Shown piece after piece: positions 1 through 5,902 of a DNA stretch of 9,845 nucleotides. The stretch spans positions 1 to 9,845 of the forward strand of contig PMWR01000546.1 in the NCBI GenBank assembly GCA_003166055.1. Reading direction: 5' to 3'. Every line of letters begins with the position of its first letter. The stretch's first letter is position 1. The position numbers and the translations under genes were made by a program. A model generated the notes under the pieces. The model saw only the letters and a list, made by a program, of their open reading frames with translations. It was not told the origin of the DNA and did not search any database. This stretch comes from Acidobacteriaceae bacterium (GTDB taxonomy: Bacteria > Acidobacteriota > Terriglobia > Terriglobales > Acidobacteriaceae).

Positions 1-1
1 G

Positions 2-46
2 GGCGCGGAGCTGGCTGACTCGTTCTGGGAGTATCTGGAAAGCTGA
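2..46 (+). CDS. Possible C-terminal tail of an upstream protein (partial)
   Basis: The frame beginning at base 2 stays open and ends at a TGA (44-46), giving the tail GAELADSFWEYLES. The acidic, aromatic-rich ending looks like a natural protein terminus, but only 14 residues are visible and another plus frame is open further, to a TGA near 110. It does not resemble the end of IF-2, which usually precedes rbfA. No function can be assigned. If real, the gene reads toward the tRNA-like sequence and the PIN operon, which are on the other side of its stop codon. Confidence 0.3.
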   Translation, partial: GAELADSFWEYLES

Positions 47-129
47 ACGAAGCAGGTCGGCGAGTTCGGAATTATGCACAGCACGGACTAATTGAGAAAC
101 CCGAATGAGTTTGGTGCCATCGTGATGGC

Positions 130-225
130 GGCGTTGTAGCACGATTAGATAGAGCGCTGGCCTGCATCTGAGGGCGGTCTAAAGTGAGGCAGTAGTAACG
201 GGTTAGATCCCGTCAGGTCCACCTT
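130..225 (+). pseudogene. Degenerate tRNA-like sequence (tRNA remnant)
   Basis: Bases 137-155 read like positions 8-25 of a bacterial tRNA: TAGC, a D-loop with GATTAGATA, then GAGC. These are followed by GCGCTGGCCT, as in the anticodon 5' strand of many tRNAs. At the 3' side, ACGGG (198-202) pairs with CCCGT (209-213) around TTAGAT, and CAGGTCCACC (214-223) resembles an acceptor strand with a partial CCA end. The anticodon 3' strand does not pair (expected GCCAG, found TGAGG), the T-loop is one base short, about 20 extra bases sit in the variable region, and acceptor pairing is poor. I therefore call it a decayed tRNA copy rather than a working tRNA. Its 3' end is 6 bases from the stop of the PIN gene, as expected for an old integration site. 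Confidence 0.38.
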
Positions 226-230
226 AAAGT

Positions 231-1061
231 TCAAGAATCGCTCTCGCCCAGGCCGCCTTGATTGGCGGTCTTGGGCTTTTCTGAAGCTTTTGCTGGCGTG
301 GGCGGGACGGCGGCTTCTCCGACAGCCTCACCCTCAGTATGTCCTTCATTGCCTCCTCCAATGGGAGGGGGATGTGTGGAAGCGATTTCTGCATCCTCTT
401 CGAGGATGATTTTTCGAATCGGGGCGCTCGCTTGCTGGATTGCGGGTTGTACCTCGTTGTTTACCTCTAACTCGGTTGATTGTGCAGGCTCCGCCTCTTG
501 GGTGGCCTGGATCAGGGGAGGAGCCATGTCAAATAGAACACTCTGGGCTCCAATCGCACCTGTATCGATCTTCGGAAACTCTTTGGGAGGCGGTAGGGGA
601 AGGTCACATATTCTCATTACAGGTATCTTCAATCGTTTAGCAAAGTTCTCAATATCTTGATCATCCGAATATATGGCGCTGGCATCCTCGGCTTTGGCAG
701 TCGCTACGATCTGAATATCGAACTTAACTTTTGCGTGAGTTCCCCATGTTTCGCGTTTAGATCTAATTAGGGCAATCAGTTCGGCGGCCTCTATTGCTCC
801 GCGTGCATCAAAAGGTAACAATTGAAATCGCATACGGTCGCTCAAAATTGAGACAAATTGCGCTCTATTCCCGGCCCTGACTAGAACTTCTGCCATAGCG
901 GGCGTAGGAATTCCAATCTGCTCTCCGGATGCGTTGAGTGAACTTGCGAGATATTCGACGCGTTCCTTGAATCGGCTGACGGGGTTTCCCTGACGGTCTT
1001 TTGCCGGCTCCGGGTCCTTGTTCAGGTATACCACCAAGTAAGAGGCGTCGAAGATAATCAT
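231..1061 (-). CDS. PIN-domain protein with a long low-complexity C-terminal tail
   Basis: This 276-residue protein probably acts as a Mg-dependent RNase of the PIN superfamily. The acidic cluster is visible in order: D5 in MIIFDASYLV, E58 in PTPAMAEVL, D115 in KVKFDIQIVA, and D133/D134/D136 in YSDDQDI. The PIN fold takes up residues 1-155. Residues 156-276 are rich in Pro, Ala, Glu and Gln, probably disordered, and unusual because most PIN toxins are 130-170 residues long. The ATG overlaps the stop of the upstream partner gene (ATGA), and GGAG lies 11 bases upstream inside that gene, so the two are translationally coupled. The operon layout suggests a toxin-antitoxin-like module, but the partner resembles no antitoxin I know; a housekeeping or defence RNase is also possible. 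G+C is clearly lower than in the neighbouring core genes, consistent with transfer. Confidence 0.8.
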   Translation of the reverse strand: MIIFDASYLVVYLNKDPEPAKDRQGNPVSRFKERVEYLASSLNASGEQIGIPTPAMAEVLVRAGNRAQFVSILSDRMRFQLLPFDARGAIEAAELIALIRSKRETWGTHAKVKFDIQIVATAKAEDASAIYSDDQDIENFAKRLKIPVMRICDLPLPPPKEFPKIDTGAIGAQSVLFDMAPPLIQATQEAEPAQSTELEVNNEVQPAIQQASAPIRKIILEEDAEIASTHPPPIGGGNEGHTEGEAVGEAAVPPTPAKASEKPKTANQGGLGESDS

Positions 1062-1837
1062 CGTTGCGTCATCTCCTCACCGTGTCGCATTCTCTGCAAT
1101 TCATCTAACGGATTGGCGACTTCGGCCCATTCATTTCCCTCAATAGCTCGGAGCTTATCCATCGTTTCAGTGAAACTCTCGTCGATCAGCGGCGCTTCAT
1201 CGAAGGATTGGATTTTGAAGTTCTCCATTTTCCATTTGCCTTCGTTTCCACGGCTATAGGTGGCTATTCCGTGAATCCGCACTGGCTTTGCGTAATAGCC
1301 GTGAGCAAGCTGCTGCGCGATGTTATCGTTGGCCTCGCAGTAGAGGATGGCTCCGTCTTTCCGAAGAAGATGGATAGGAATTGTGTTATCGAATCCGCCA
1401 ACCCGCTTAAGCAACCCCGTTACAGACGCTCGTTCGCGGATGTTTTCATAGATCTCAGGCAAATTGGCCTTGTTGCCGGGGAACTCGATAATGTCTGCTT
1501 TCTTCGCCGGGTCAATTATGCGACCCGTCGCATTGTCATGGCGAAGTTTGCTGTCCAATTTTTTGTACGCCCTATTAGCGTTGCGAGGCCCCATCCCCTT
1601 TTGAGCATTCCGTACCTGAAGGATAACCCGAGATTCTTCATCCGGGTCCACATAGAAAACAGGTTCGGCACTCCCTTCGTCGACTTTCATCAGATGGACA
1701 CTTTCGTTATGCCCTAGAAGTTGAGCGAGGTCCATGAGGTAGAGAGCAAGGCGGGCCAAAGGCATCGTGTAAGGCGTGATCTTCACGCCATCGATTTCCC
1801 CGTCGATTTTGAAGCGAAACTCTTTCCAATCCTTCAC
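1058..1837 (-). CDS. Uncharacterised protein partnered with the PIN-domain protein
   Basis: I do not recognise a named domain in this 259-residue soluble protein. The start is GTG at 1837, preceded by a strong AGGGGG Shine-Dalgarno sequence 5 bases away. Residues 5-80 look alpha/beta, with a helix around 25-42 (MPLARLALYLMDLAQLLG). Residues 80-125 are basic, with a YKKLDSKLRHDNATG stretch. Residues 138-215 read as alternating short strands (VGGFDNTIPIHLL, ILYCEANDNIAQQL, KPVRIHGIATY, WKMENFKIQSF), suggesting a small beta-barrel of OB type. From memory, proteins of this layout accompany PIN genes of the KVKFDRQIVA type in other bacteria; this is unverified. Its position first in the operon, with a 4-base overlap into the nuclease gene, suggests it binds, inhibits or guides the PIN protein. 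No membrane segment or signal peptide is visible. Confidence 0.75.
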   Translation of the reverse strand: MKDWKEFRFKIDGEIDGVKITPYTMPLARLALYLMDLAQLLGHNESVHLMKVDEGSAEPVFYVDPDEESRVILQVRNAQKGMGPRNANRAYKKLDSKLRHDNATGRIIDPAKKADIIEFPGNKANLPEIYENIRERASVTGLLKRVGGFDNTIPIHLLRKDGAILYCEANDNIAQQLAHGYYAKPVRIHGIATYSRGNEGKWKMENFKIQSFDEAPLIDESFTETMDKLRAIEGNEWAEVANPLDELQRMRHGEEMTQR

Positions 1838-1917
1838 GGCAGCCCCCTATGATACACTGATCGTGTTGGGGCTGGCATCGTGGGAGAAGCCGCCGACAGA
1901 GTTTGGATCGTGTGCAT
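1838..1917 (-). promoter_or_regulatory. Upstream region of the PIN operon with three ATCGTG motifs
   Basis: The 80 bases upstream of the operon start contain ATCGTG three times (1860-1865, 1877-1882, 1907-1912), two of them within the longer GATCGTGT. Read on the minus strand, TATCAT (1854-1849) resembles a -10 box. It sits directly against the Shine-Dalgarno sequence, however, so transcription from it would leave almost no leader, and the real promoter may lie further upstream. The repeats could be an operator for autoregulation, as in toxin-antitoxin operons, but this is inference. Confidence 0.25.
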
Positions 1918-1944
1918 AAAGGTCAGCCCGCCAGCTGACCTTTT
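1918..1944 (+). terminator. Strong intrinsic terminator hairpin
   Basis: GGTCAGC (1921-1927) and GCTGACC (1934-1940) form a perfect 7-bp stem around the loop CCGCCA. It extends to 10 bp by pairing AAA (1918-1920) with TTT (1941-1943). The plus strand continues TTTTGCCGTTTT, giving a U tract, so it works best for rightward transcription. On the minus strand the run is only TTT. No plus-strand gene ends just before it, so it may shield rbfA from read-through or mark the edge of the accessory segment. Confidence 0.7.
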
Positions 1945-2075
1945 GCCGTTTTGGAAGTAGCAAAATTCTTATTCTTCTCCTTCAGTTTGGCATCCTTGGG
2001 TCCCGTAGCGTCAACCTCTTGCCGGTCACGCTTTCCAGAGCCTGCACAATCCTTGTGCGATCCGTCTCTTTTCAA
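1923..2075 (-). CDS. Possible 50-residue lysine-rich small protein
   Basis: On the minus strand a TTG at 2075 opens a 50-codon frame ending in TGA at 1925-1923. The protein would begin MKRDGSHKDC, contain PKDAKLKEKNKNFATSK and end AKGQLAG. The composition (lysine-rich, no Cys-rich or nonsense-like runs) is more protein-like than the other frames here. Against it are the lack of a clear Shine-Dalgarno sequence, the weak start codon, and a stop codon inside the stem of a terminator hairpin. It could be the degraded 3' end of a longer gene, because an in-frame TGA lies only eight codons before the proposed start. No homolog comes to mind. Confidence 0.22.
   Translation of the reverse strand: MKRDGSHKDCAGSGKRDRQEVDATGPKDAKLKEKNKNFATSKTAKGQLAG
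2044..2071 (+). other. Small hairpin followed by a pyrimidine/T-rich run
   Basis: GCACAA (2044-2049) and TTGTGC (2053-2058) form a 6-bp stem with a 3-base loop. A TCTCTTTT run follows after seven bases. The stem is AT-rich and the T run is offset, so this would be at best a weak terminator. It lies in the gene-poor stretch between the accessory segment and rbfA, within the possible lysine-rich frame on the other strand. Confidence 0.2.
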
Positions 2076-2191
2076 GTGTTGTACGGGAGATCGAATTCAG
2101 ACAAGTACCGATGTAGATGCTGTTGGCCGACATGATGGTACACCCCGTTGATGCCGCGCTTCAATAGTCCGGCGTTCGGATTGCCCGCCTC

Positions 2192-2200
2192 TGCTATCCT
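2192..2200 (+). promoter_or_regulatory. Candidate extended -10 promoter for rbfA
   Basis: TGCTATCCT matches an extended -10 box (TGn followed by a TATAAT-like hexamer; TATCCT keeps the first T-A and last T). It lies 32 bases before the rbfA start. No good -35 box is present at 16-18 bases; TTCGGA (2175-2180) is the nearest and is 14 bases away. The strong terminator upstream makes an independent promoter here likely, but the exact site is uncertain. Confidence 0.3.
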
Positions 2201-2232
2201 GAATCGTTTAACTGTCATGCCAAGGAGGCGCG

Positions 2233-2679
2233 ATGCCGGAACACAGGGCGCGGAAGCATCATCAGGATCGGGTAGCGGAGACGCTGCGTCTGGAGATCGG
2301 AATCATGATCGACGGCGAGCTCTCAGACCCGCGCATCGCCAACTGCTATGTGAGCGAGGTGGCGCTGAACCCCGGCGGCAAATCGGCGCGGGTGTACGTG
2401 GCTGTGGACTCGGCGGTGAAAAACATTGAGCAGGCCGAGAAGGACACGGTGGCCGGTCTGGAAGCCGCCAAGGGCTACATTCGCTACGAATTGAAGGAGC
2501 GGATGGGCGTGCGCCACGTGCCGGATCTGAACTTTCTTGCGGACCGTTCGGGACGTTTCCAGGCGCGGATTGTGGAGTTGATGGACCGGTCGCGCAAGCG
2601 GCAAAAGGCTCCCGCCGAGCAAACGCCGGCAGCGGAGCAACAAACGCCCGCGGCGGAGCAGGAGGCGCAGGCCGAGTAG
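2233..2679 (+). CDS. rbfA: 30S ribosome-binding factor A (RbfA)
   Basis: RbfA binds the immature 30S subunit near the 5' helix of 16S rRNA and helps late maturation, especially in the cold. The 148-residue product has the family layout: the N-terminal RVAETLRLEIG helix, then SDPRI (31-35), VSEVALNPGGKSARVYVAV (40-58) and the KH-like GYIRYELKERMGVRHVPDLNF (81-101) ending in the conserved PxLxF. The core ends near residue 120. The tail is a low-complexity run with repeated PAAEQ units, about 20-25 residues longer than a typical RbfA. The start is set by AAGGAGG (2222-2228), 4 bases before the ATG. The DHH phosphoesterase gene follows after 6 bases, the common rbfA-nrnA pairing. infB, normally just upstream, is absent here. 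Confidence 0.95.
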   Translation: MPEHRARKHHQDRVAETLRLEIGIMIDGELSDPRIANCYVSEVALNPGGKSARVYVAVDSAVKNIEQAEKDTVAGLEAAKGYIRYELKERMGVRHVPDLNFLADRSGRFQARIVELMDRSRKRQKAPAEQTPAAEQQTPAAEQEAQAE

Positions 2680-2685
2680 ACACCC

Positions 2686-3771
2686 ATGGATGCCGATCCT
2701 GAAATCTCGATCCAGAACCCGGAAATTTCGACGCTGAATCCGGCAGATGAGCTTCCGGCGGCTTCGCCTGGAGGCGAGCCTGAAACCTCTGGCGAGGATT
2801 GCATGGACGCGATTCTCGAGGTACTGCGCCGGGGAGAGCGGTTTCTGGTTTGCTCCCATTCGCGGCCGGACGGCGATGCGGTGGGCAGCATGCTGGCGAT
2901 GGGAATGCTGCTCAACCAGATGGGCAAGCACGCGGACCTGGTGACCGCCGACCCGATTCCGCCCATCTATCGCGCGCTGCCGGGAGCGGGCGACATCCGC
3001 TTCGCGATTCATGTACATGGACACTACGATGCGGTTGTGCTGCTGGAGTGCGACGGACTGGCGCGCACCAAGCTGCGGGGCCTGGAAGAGTTTTTTACCA
3101 TCAACATCGATCACCACCTGACGGGCAGCGATTTTGCCGATCTGAACTGGATTGACCGGGACGCGGCGAGTGTGGGGGAACTGGTGTACCGGATGGTCAA
3201 AGCCGCCGGCGCGGACCTGACGCCGGAGATGGCCACCTGCCTGTATACGACGGTGCTGACCGACACCGGGAGTTTCGCCTACGGATCAACCAGCGCCGCT
3301 ACATTCGCGCTGGCGCACGAACTGACGCTGGCCGGCGCAGACCCGGTGCGCATTGCCCAGGATGTGTATTTTTCGACGTCCGCGGCCAGGATGCTGCTGC
3401 TGGGCGCGGCTCTCGGCAACCTGAAGCGGGAGGGCCGGCTGGCGTGGCTTTGGGTGACCCACGACGATATTGCGCGCTCCGGAGCCACCGAGGACGATTG
3501 CGAAGGGATTGTGAACTATGCGCTCTATATTGCGGGGGTTGAGGCAGCGGTGTTTCTACGAGAACTGCCTGAGGAGCGAATTCGGCTTAGCCTGCGCAGC
3601 AAACGCGCTCTCAACGTGGCCGCGATTGCCCAGCGGCTGGGCGGCGGAGGCCACGAAAATGCCGCCGGCTGCACCCTTGAGGGCCCTCTTTCGCGGGCTC
3701 GCGACGAGATTCTGGAGGAGTTGCGCACGGCACTGGATGGATTTGAGGGCCAACGGCCTTTGAGCCCTTGA
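2686..3771 (+). CDS. nrnA: DHH/DHHA1 phosphoesterase, NrnA-type nanoRNase / pAp phosphatase
   Basis: This protein probably degrades 2-5 nt RNA fragments and dephosphorylates pAp, with Mn in the active site, in the cytosol. All DHH motifs are visible in the 361 residues: SHSRPDGDAVGS (58-68, metal ligands D62 and D64), LLECDG (119-124), the signature IDHH (141-144) and LTDTGSFAY (191-199). The DHHA1 domain ends in the substrate-binding RLGGGGHENAAG (317-328). The first 40 residues are an acidic, Pro-rich extension with NPEIS repeated, absent from most relatives. ATG at 2803 (M40, preceded by GAGGA) would give a family-length protein and may be the true start; the ATG at 2686 has no good Shine-Dalgarno sequence. 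The gene follows rbfA by 6 bases, so the two are probably cotranscribed. The family includes cyclic-dinucleotide (GdpP-like) relatives, but no membrane or GGDEF part is present. Confidence 0.88.
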   Translation: MDADPEISIQNPEISTLNPADELPAASPGGEPETSGEDCMDAILEVLRRGERFLVCSHSRPDGDAVGSMLAMGMLLNQMGKHADLVTADPIPPIYRALPGAGDIRFAIHVHGHYDAVVLLECDGLARTKLRGLEEFFTINIDHHLTGSDFADLNWIDRDAASVGELVYRMVKAAGADLTPEMATCLYTTVLTDTGSFAYGSTSAATFALAHELTLAGADPVRIAQDVYFSTSAARMLLLGAALGNLKREGRLAWLWVTHDDIARSGATEDDCEGIVNYALYIAGVEAAVFLRELPEERIRLSLRSKRALNVAAIAQRLGGGGHENAAGCTLEGPLSRARDEILEELRTALDGFEGQRPLSP

Positions 3772-3787
3772 GATTCGGCGTGAATCT
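3771..3787 (+). other. Hairpin at the nrnA stop codon
   Basis: AGATTC (3771-3776) and GAATCT (3782-3787) form a 6-bp stem with loop GGCGT, beginning at the last base of the TGA stop. It is followed by GTTAGCCTTGTCC, not a real T tract, so it is a weak terminator candidate or an mRNA 3'-end stabiliser. Confidence 0.3.
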
Positions 3788-3800
3788 GTTAGCCTTGTCC

Positions 3801-3973
3801 CTGTCGAAACGTGAGCTCGCCTGGGTGTGTTTCGATGCGGATATGTTTACGCTTTCATGAGGTAAGGGACCTGACCCGGCCAGCAGGCTCCCAGGCAACC
3901 GGAACCCATACGGATCAGACGGCGCGGGGAAGACGCCGAGCTTGAGCCTTCAAGAAACGCCGGAACCGGAGAA
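3801..3973 (+). promoter_or_regulatory. Possible structured leader RNA upstream of the glycosyltransferase
   Basis: This gene-free stretch is rich in complementary segments. TCGAAAC (3804-3810) pairs with GTTTCGA (3829-3835). The 18-base loop of that hairpin carries GCCTGGG (3819-3825), which is complementary to CCCAGGC (3890-3896), so a pseudoknot is possible. GGGACCTG (3866-3873) can fold on CAGG-C-TCCC (3884-3892), closed outside by GGT (3861-3863) with ACC (3898-3900). CGGCG pairs with CGCCG further on (about 3920-3938). The part AGGGAC...GGCAACC resembles the 5' half of a SAM-I riboswitch, but the conserved 3' half (GGTGC with AATTCC) is missing. I therefore call it only a possible cis-regulatory RNA. 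It may also simply hold the glycosyltransferase promoter. Confidence 0.3.
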
Positions 3974-5773
3974 TTGCTGGAAGTGGAAAACGCCTTGGAA
4001 CCCCCTGCGCCGTACTCGCCACCTGGCTGGCGCAAACGACTGCCCCGCTGGGCTACTTTCGCCGAGGTCTCCGTCTTTCTCGCTTTCGCCGTCTTCTTTC
4101 TTCTTTATGGGGTCACTCCTTACCTGGGCGGCGACGGCCTGGGTCTGGTGGGCGCCGACGAACCCCGCTATGCCCAGATCGCGCACGAGATGCTGGACCG
4201 GTTCGACTCCGCGCACACGCTGGGGGAACGGCTTTCGGCCTGCGTTACGCCTTACCTTTACGGGCATCCCTGGCTGGAGAAGCCCGCCCTTTACTACTGG
4301 CGCGCCATGTTTCTGTTTCAGGACTTCGGGGTGCATGACTGGACCGCGCGGCTGCCATCGACGACATTCGCATTCATCATGGTGGGGCTGATTTACCTGC
4401 ACATGCGGCGGTTCCGGCCGGGTGGACACATGGATGCGGCGCTGATTACGGTGGCTTGCGCGGGGATCATCGGCTTTTCGCGCGGGGCTTCGACGGATAT
4501 GCAGATGGCCGCGCCGCTGGCGATCGGCCTGCTGGGCTGGTATGCGTGGTACGAAACGGGGTCGAAGTTCTGGCTGTACGATATCTACTTTTTTACCGGG
4601 CTGGCGACGCTGGCGAAGGGCCCGGTGGCGCCTTTTCTGGCCATTGCGATTCTCGCGGCGTTCGCCTTCCTGCGCAAGGAGTGGTCCATTTTGTACCGCT
4701 CGCTGTGGGGGCCGGGAATTGTGCTTTATTTCGCCATGGTGCTGCCGTGGTTTATTGCCGTCCAGCTTGAGAATCCAACCTTTTTCCGCGAGTTCTTCCT
4801 GGAACACAACCTGCAGCGCTTTGCCACCGACCGGTATCAGCATGTGCAGCCACCGTGGTACTACCTGATGGTGGTGGTGCTGGCCATGATGCCGTGGACA
4901 GTGATCGCGGTGCGCGCACTGGTGGACGGCATACAGACCTCGGTGGCGGAGTGGCGGCTGCGGCATGCAAGCTCAAAAAAGCCCGCGCCGAATCGGCCCG
5001 GCGATGCTTTTCCAGAGTTTCTGGTGCTGTGGGCGTTGATTCCCATCGTATTTTTCTCCTTTTCCCAATCCAAGCTGCCGGGCTATATTCTTCCCTCCAT
5101 TCCACCCCTTGCCATCCTCACGGGAGACTACCTTTTCCGCAGACGCAAACCCGGGTTGAACCGCTGGGTGCTGCTGGGGCATGCGGTCGTTTGCGGGATT
5201 ATGACGATGTTTGCGCTGCTGCTGCCTTGGTTCGTGGTCCACGGGCACAGTATGCCGCCGGCGCGGGCTCTGGTCGCAGCGGGACTAGCCGCAGGCGGGG
5301 CGGTGCTGCTGATTCTGATTGTGGTGAAGGGCTTTGGCGTGGCCCGCCTGCGGCTGGCGACGACCGCGGTGCTGGTGGTGCTGATGCTGTTCCTCTATGG
5401 AGTGGGACCGTTCTTCGGGATTCCGCCGGTGGAGGCGAGCAAGCGGGTGATTCACCTGCTTGACCGCGCCTATTCCGCGCGCCCGCTGGCCGAACAGCTT
5501 GCGGCCAGCGCACCCAATGTTGAAACGGTTGCCGTTTTTCGGGTTCGGCGCGACATTGAGTATGGACTCTCGTTCTATCGCAATCGCGAGGTGGTGAACT
5601 ACGACGAGAGCGGGGTTCCCGATGAGCAGCACCTGCTGGTGGTGCGGGTTACGGGCAAGCAGGCGGCGGACACCCAGGGCGCGCTGGAGGAATATCTCGA
5701 AGGCCGGCACTACGAACAGCTCTTCGCCTGGCCGGAACAGGGACTCATGGTCTACCTGGTGGGCAGCCGGTAG
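3974..5773 (+). CDS. ArnT/PMT-type polytopic membrane glycosyltransferase
   Basis: This 599-residue inner-membrane protein belongs to the GT-C glycosyltransferases (GT39/GT83, PMT_2/ArnT-like). These transfer sugar from a polyprenyl-phosphate donor to lipid A, a glycan or a protein on the periplasmic side. Motifs in order are ADEPRYAQIAHEM (61-73, the catalytic acidic loop after the first membrane helix), YLYGHPWLEKPALYYW (94-109), ATLAKGPVAPFLA (211-223), FFREFFLEHNLQRF (270-283) and FSFSQSKLPGYILPSIP (361-377). About 12 hydrophobic segments precede a C-terminal domain (490-599) with strands such as VETVAVFRV. The start is uncertain. The longest frame opens with TTG at 3974, but GTG at 3983 is better spaced from GGAG (3968-3971); no ATG is available. 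The acceptor is unknown; ArnT-specific aminoarabinose genes are not nearby, so ArnT function should not be assumed. Confidence 0.88.
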   Translation: MLEVENALEPPAPYSPPGWRKRLPRWATFAEVSVFLAFAVFFLLYGVTPYLGGDGLGLVGADEPRYAQIAHEMLDRFDSAHTLGERLSACVTPYLYGHPWLEKPALYYWRAMFLFQDFGVHDWTARLPSTTFAFIMVGLIYLHMRRFRPGGHMDAALITVACAGIIGFSRGASTDMQMAAPLAIGLLGWYAWYETGSKFWLYDIYFFTGLATLAKGPVAPFLAIAILAAFAFLRKEWSILYRSLWGPGIVLYFAMVLPWFIAVQLENPTFFREFFLEHNLQRFATDRYQHVQPPWYYLMVVVLAMMPWTVIAVRALVDGIQTSVAEWRLRHASSKKPAPNRPGDAFPEFLVLWALIPIVFFSFSQSKLPGYILPSIPPLAILTGDYLFRRRKPGLNRWVLLGHAVVCGIMTMFALLLPWFVVHGHSMPPARALVAAGLAAGGAVLLILIVVKGFGVARLRLATTAVLVVLMLFLYGVGPFFGIPPVEASKRVIHLLDRAYSARPLAEQLAASAPNVETVAVFRVRRDIEYGLSFYRNREVVNYDESGVPDEQHLLVVRVTGKQAADTQGALEEYLEGRHYEQLFAWPEQGLMVYLVGSR

Positions 5774-5788
5774 CCGATATAAAGCGAA

Positions 5789-5833
5789 CTTCCGGTTGCA
5801 CTTGAGCGCTACTCATGGCACAGTAACCGGAAG
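5789..5833 (+). repeat. 11-bp inverted repeat between the glycosyltransferase and GNAT genes
   Basis: CTTCCGGTTGC (5789-5799) pairs with GTAACCGGAAG (5823-5833), with one G-T pair, around a 23-base loop. It starts 15 bases after the glycosyltransferase stop. No T tract follows, so it is not a standard intrinsic terminator. It may act as a 3'-end stabiliser or as an operator for the GNAT gene, for which TATAAA (5779-5783 region) upstream is a possible -10. A perfect palindrome CCTGGCCAGG (5863-5872) lies further downstream. Confidence 0.45.
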
Positions 5834-5902
5834 GATTCATGCAGCGCGGGCGCGCCGCGAAACCTGGCCAGGCGGAGTCAGGCCGCGCGAAAACGGAGAA
5901 TC

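Noticed and set aside
116..129. GCCATC/GATGGC hairpin before the tRNA remnant
   Set aside because: Short stem with a 2-4 base loop and no T tract; likely chance or part of the decayed region.
262..660. 132-codon plus-strand frame opposite the PIN gene
   Set aside because: Antisense to a well-supported PIN gene; its Ala/Ser/Gly/Pro-rich product arises from the complement of the low-complexity tail.
1849..1854. TATCAT as the -10 of the PIN operon
   Set aside because: It directly abuts the Shine-Dalgarno sequence, so a transcript starting downstream of it would lack the ribosome-binding site.
2323..3117. 264-codon minus-strand frame across rbfA and nrnA
   Set aside because: Opposite two clearly recognised genes; Arg/His-rich composition is typical of an antisense frame in G+C-rich DNA.
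3861..3938. Genuine SAM-I riboswitch
   Set aside because: Only the AGGGAC...GGCAACC side resembles the consensus; the conserved GGTGC/AATTCC half and a closing P1 helix are not visible, and the downstream gene is not a sulphur-metabolism gene.
3950..4966. 338-codon minus-strand frame opposite the glycosyltransferase
   Set aside because: His/Arg/Gln-rich shadow of a gene with intact family motifs.
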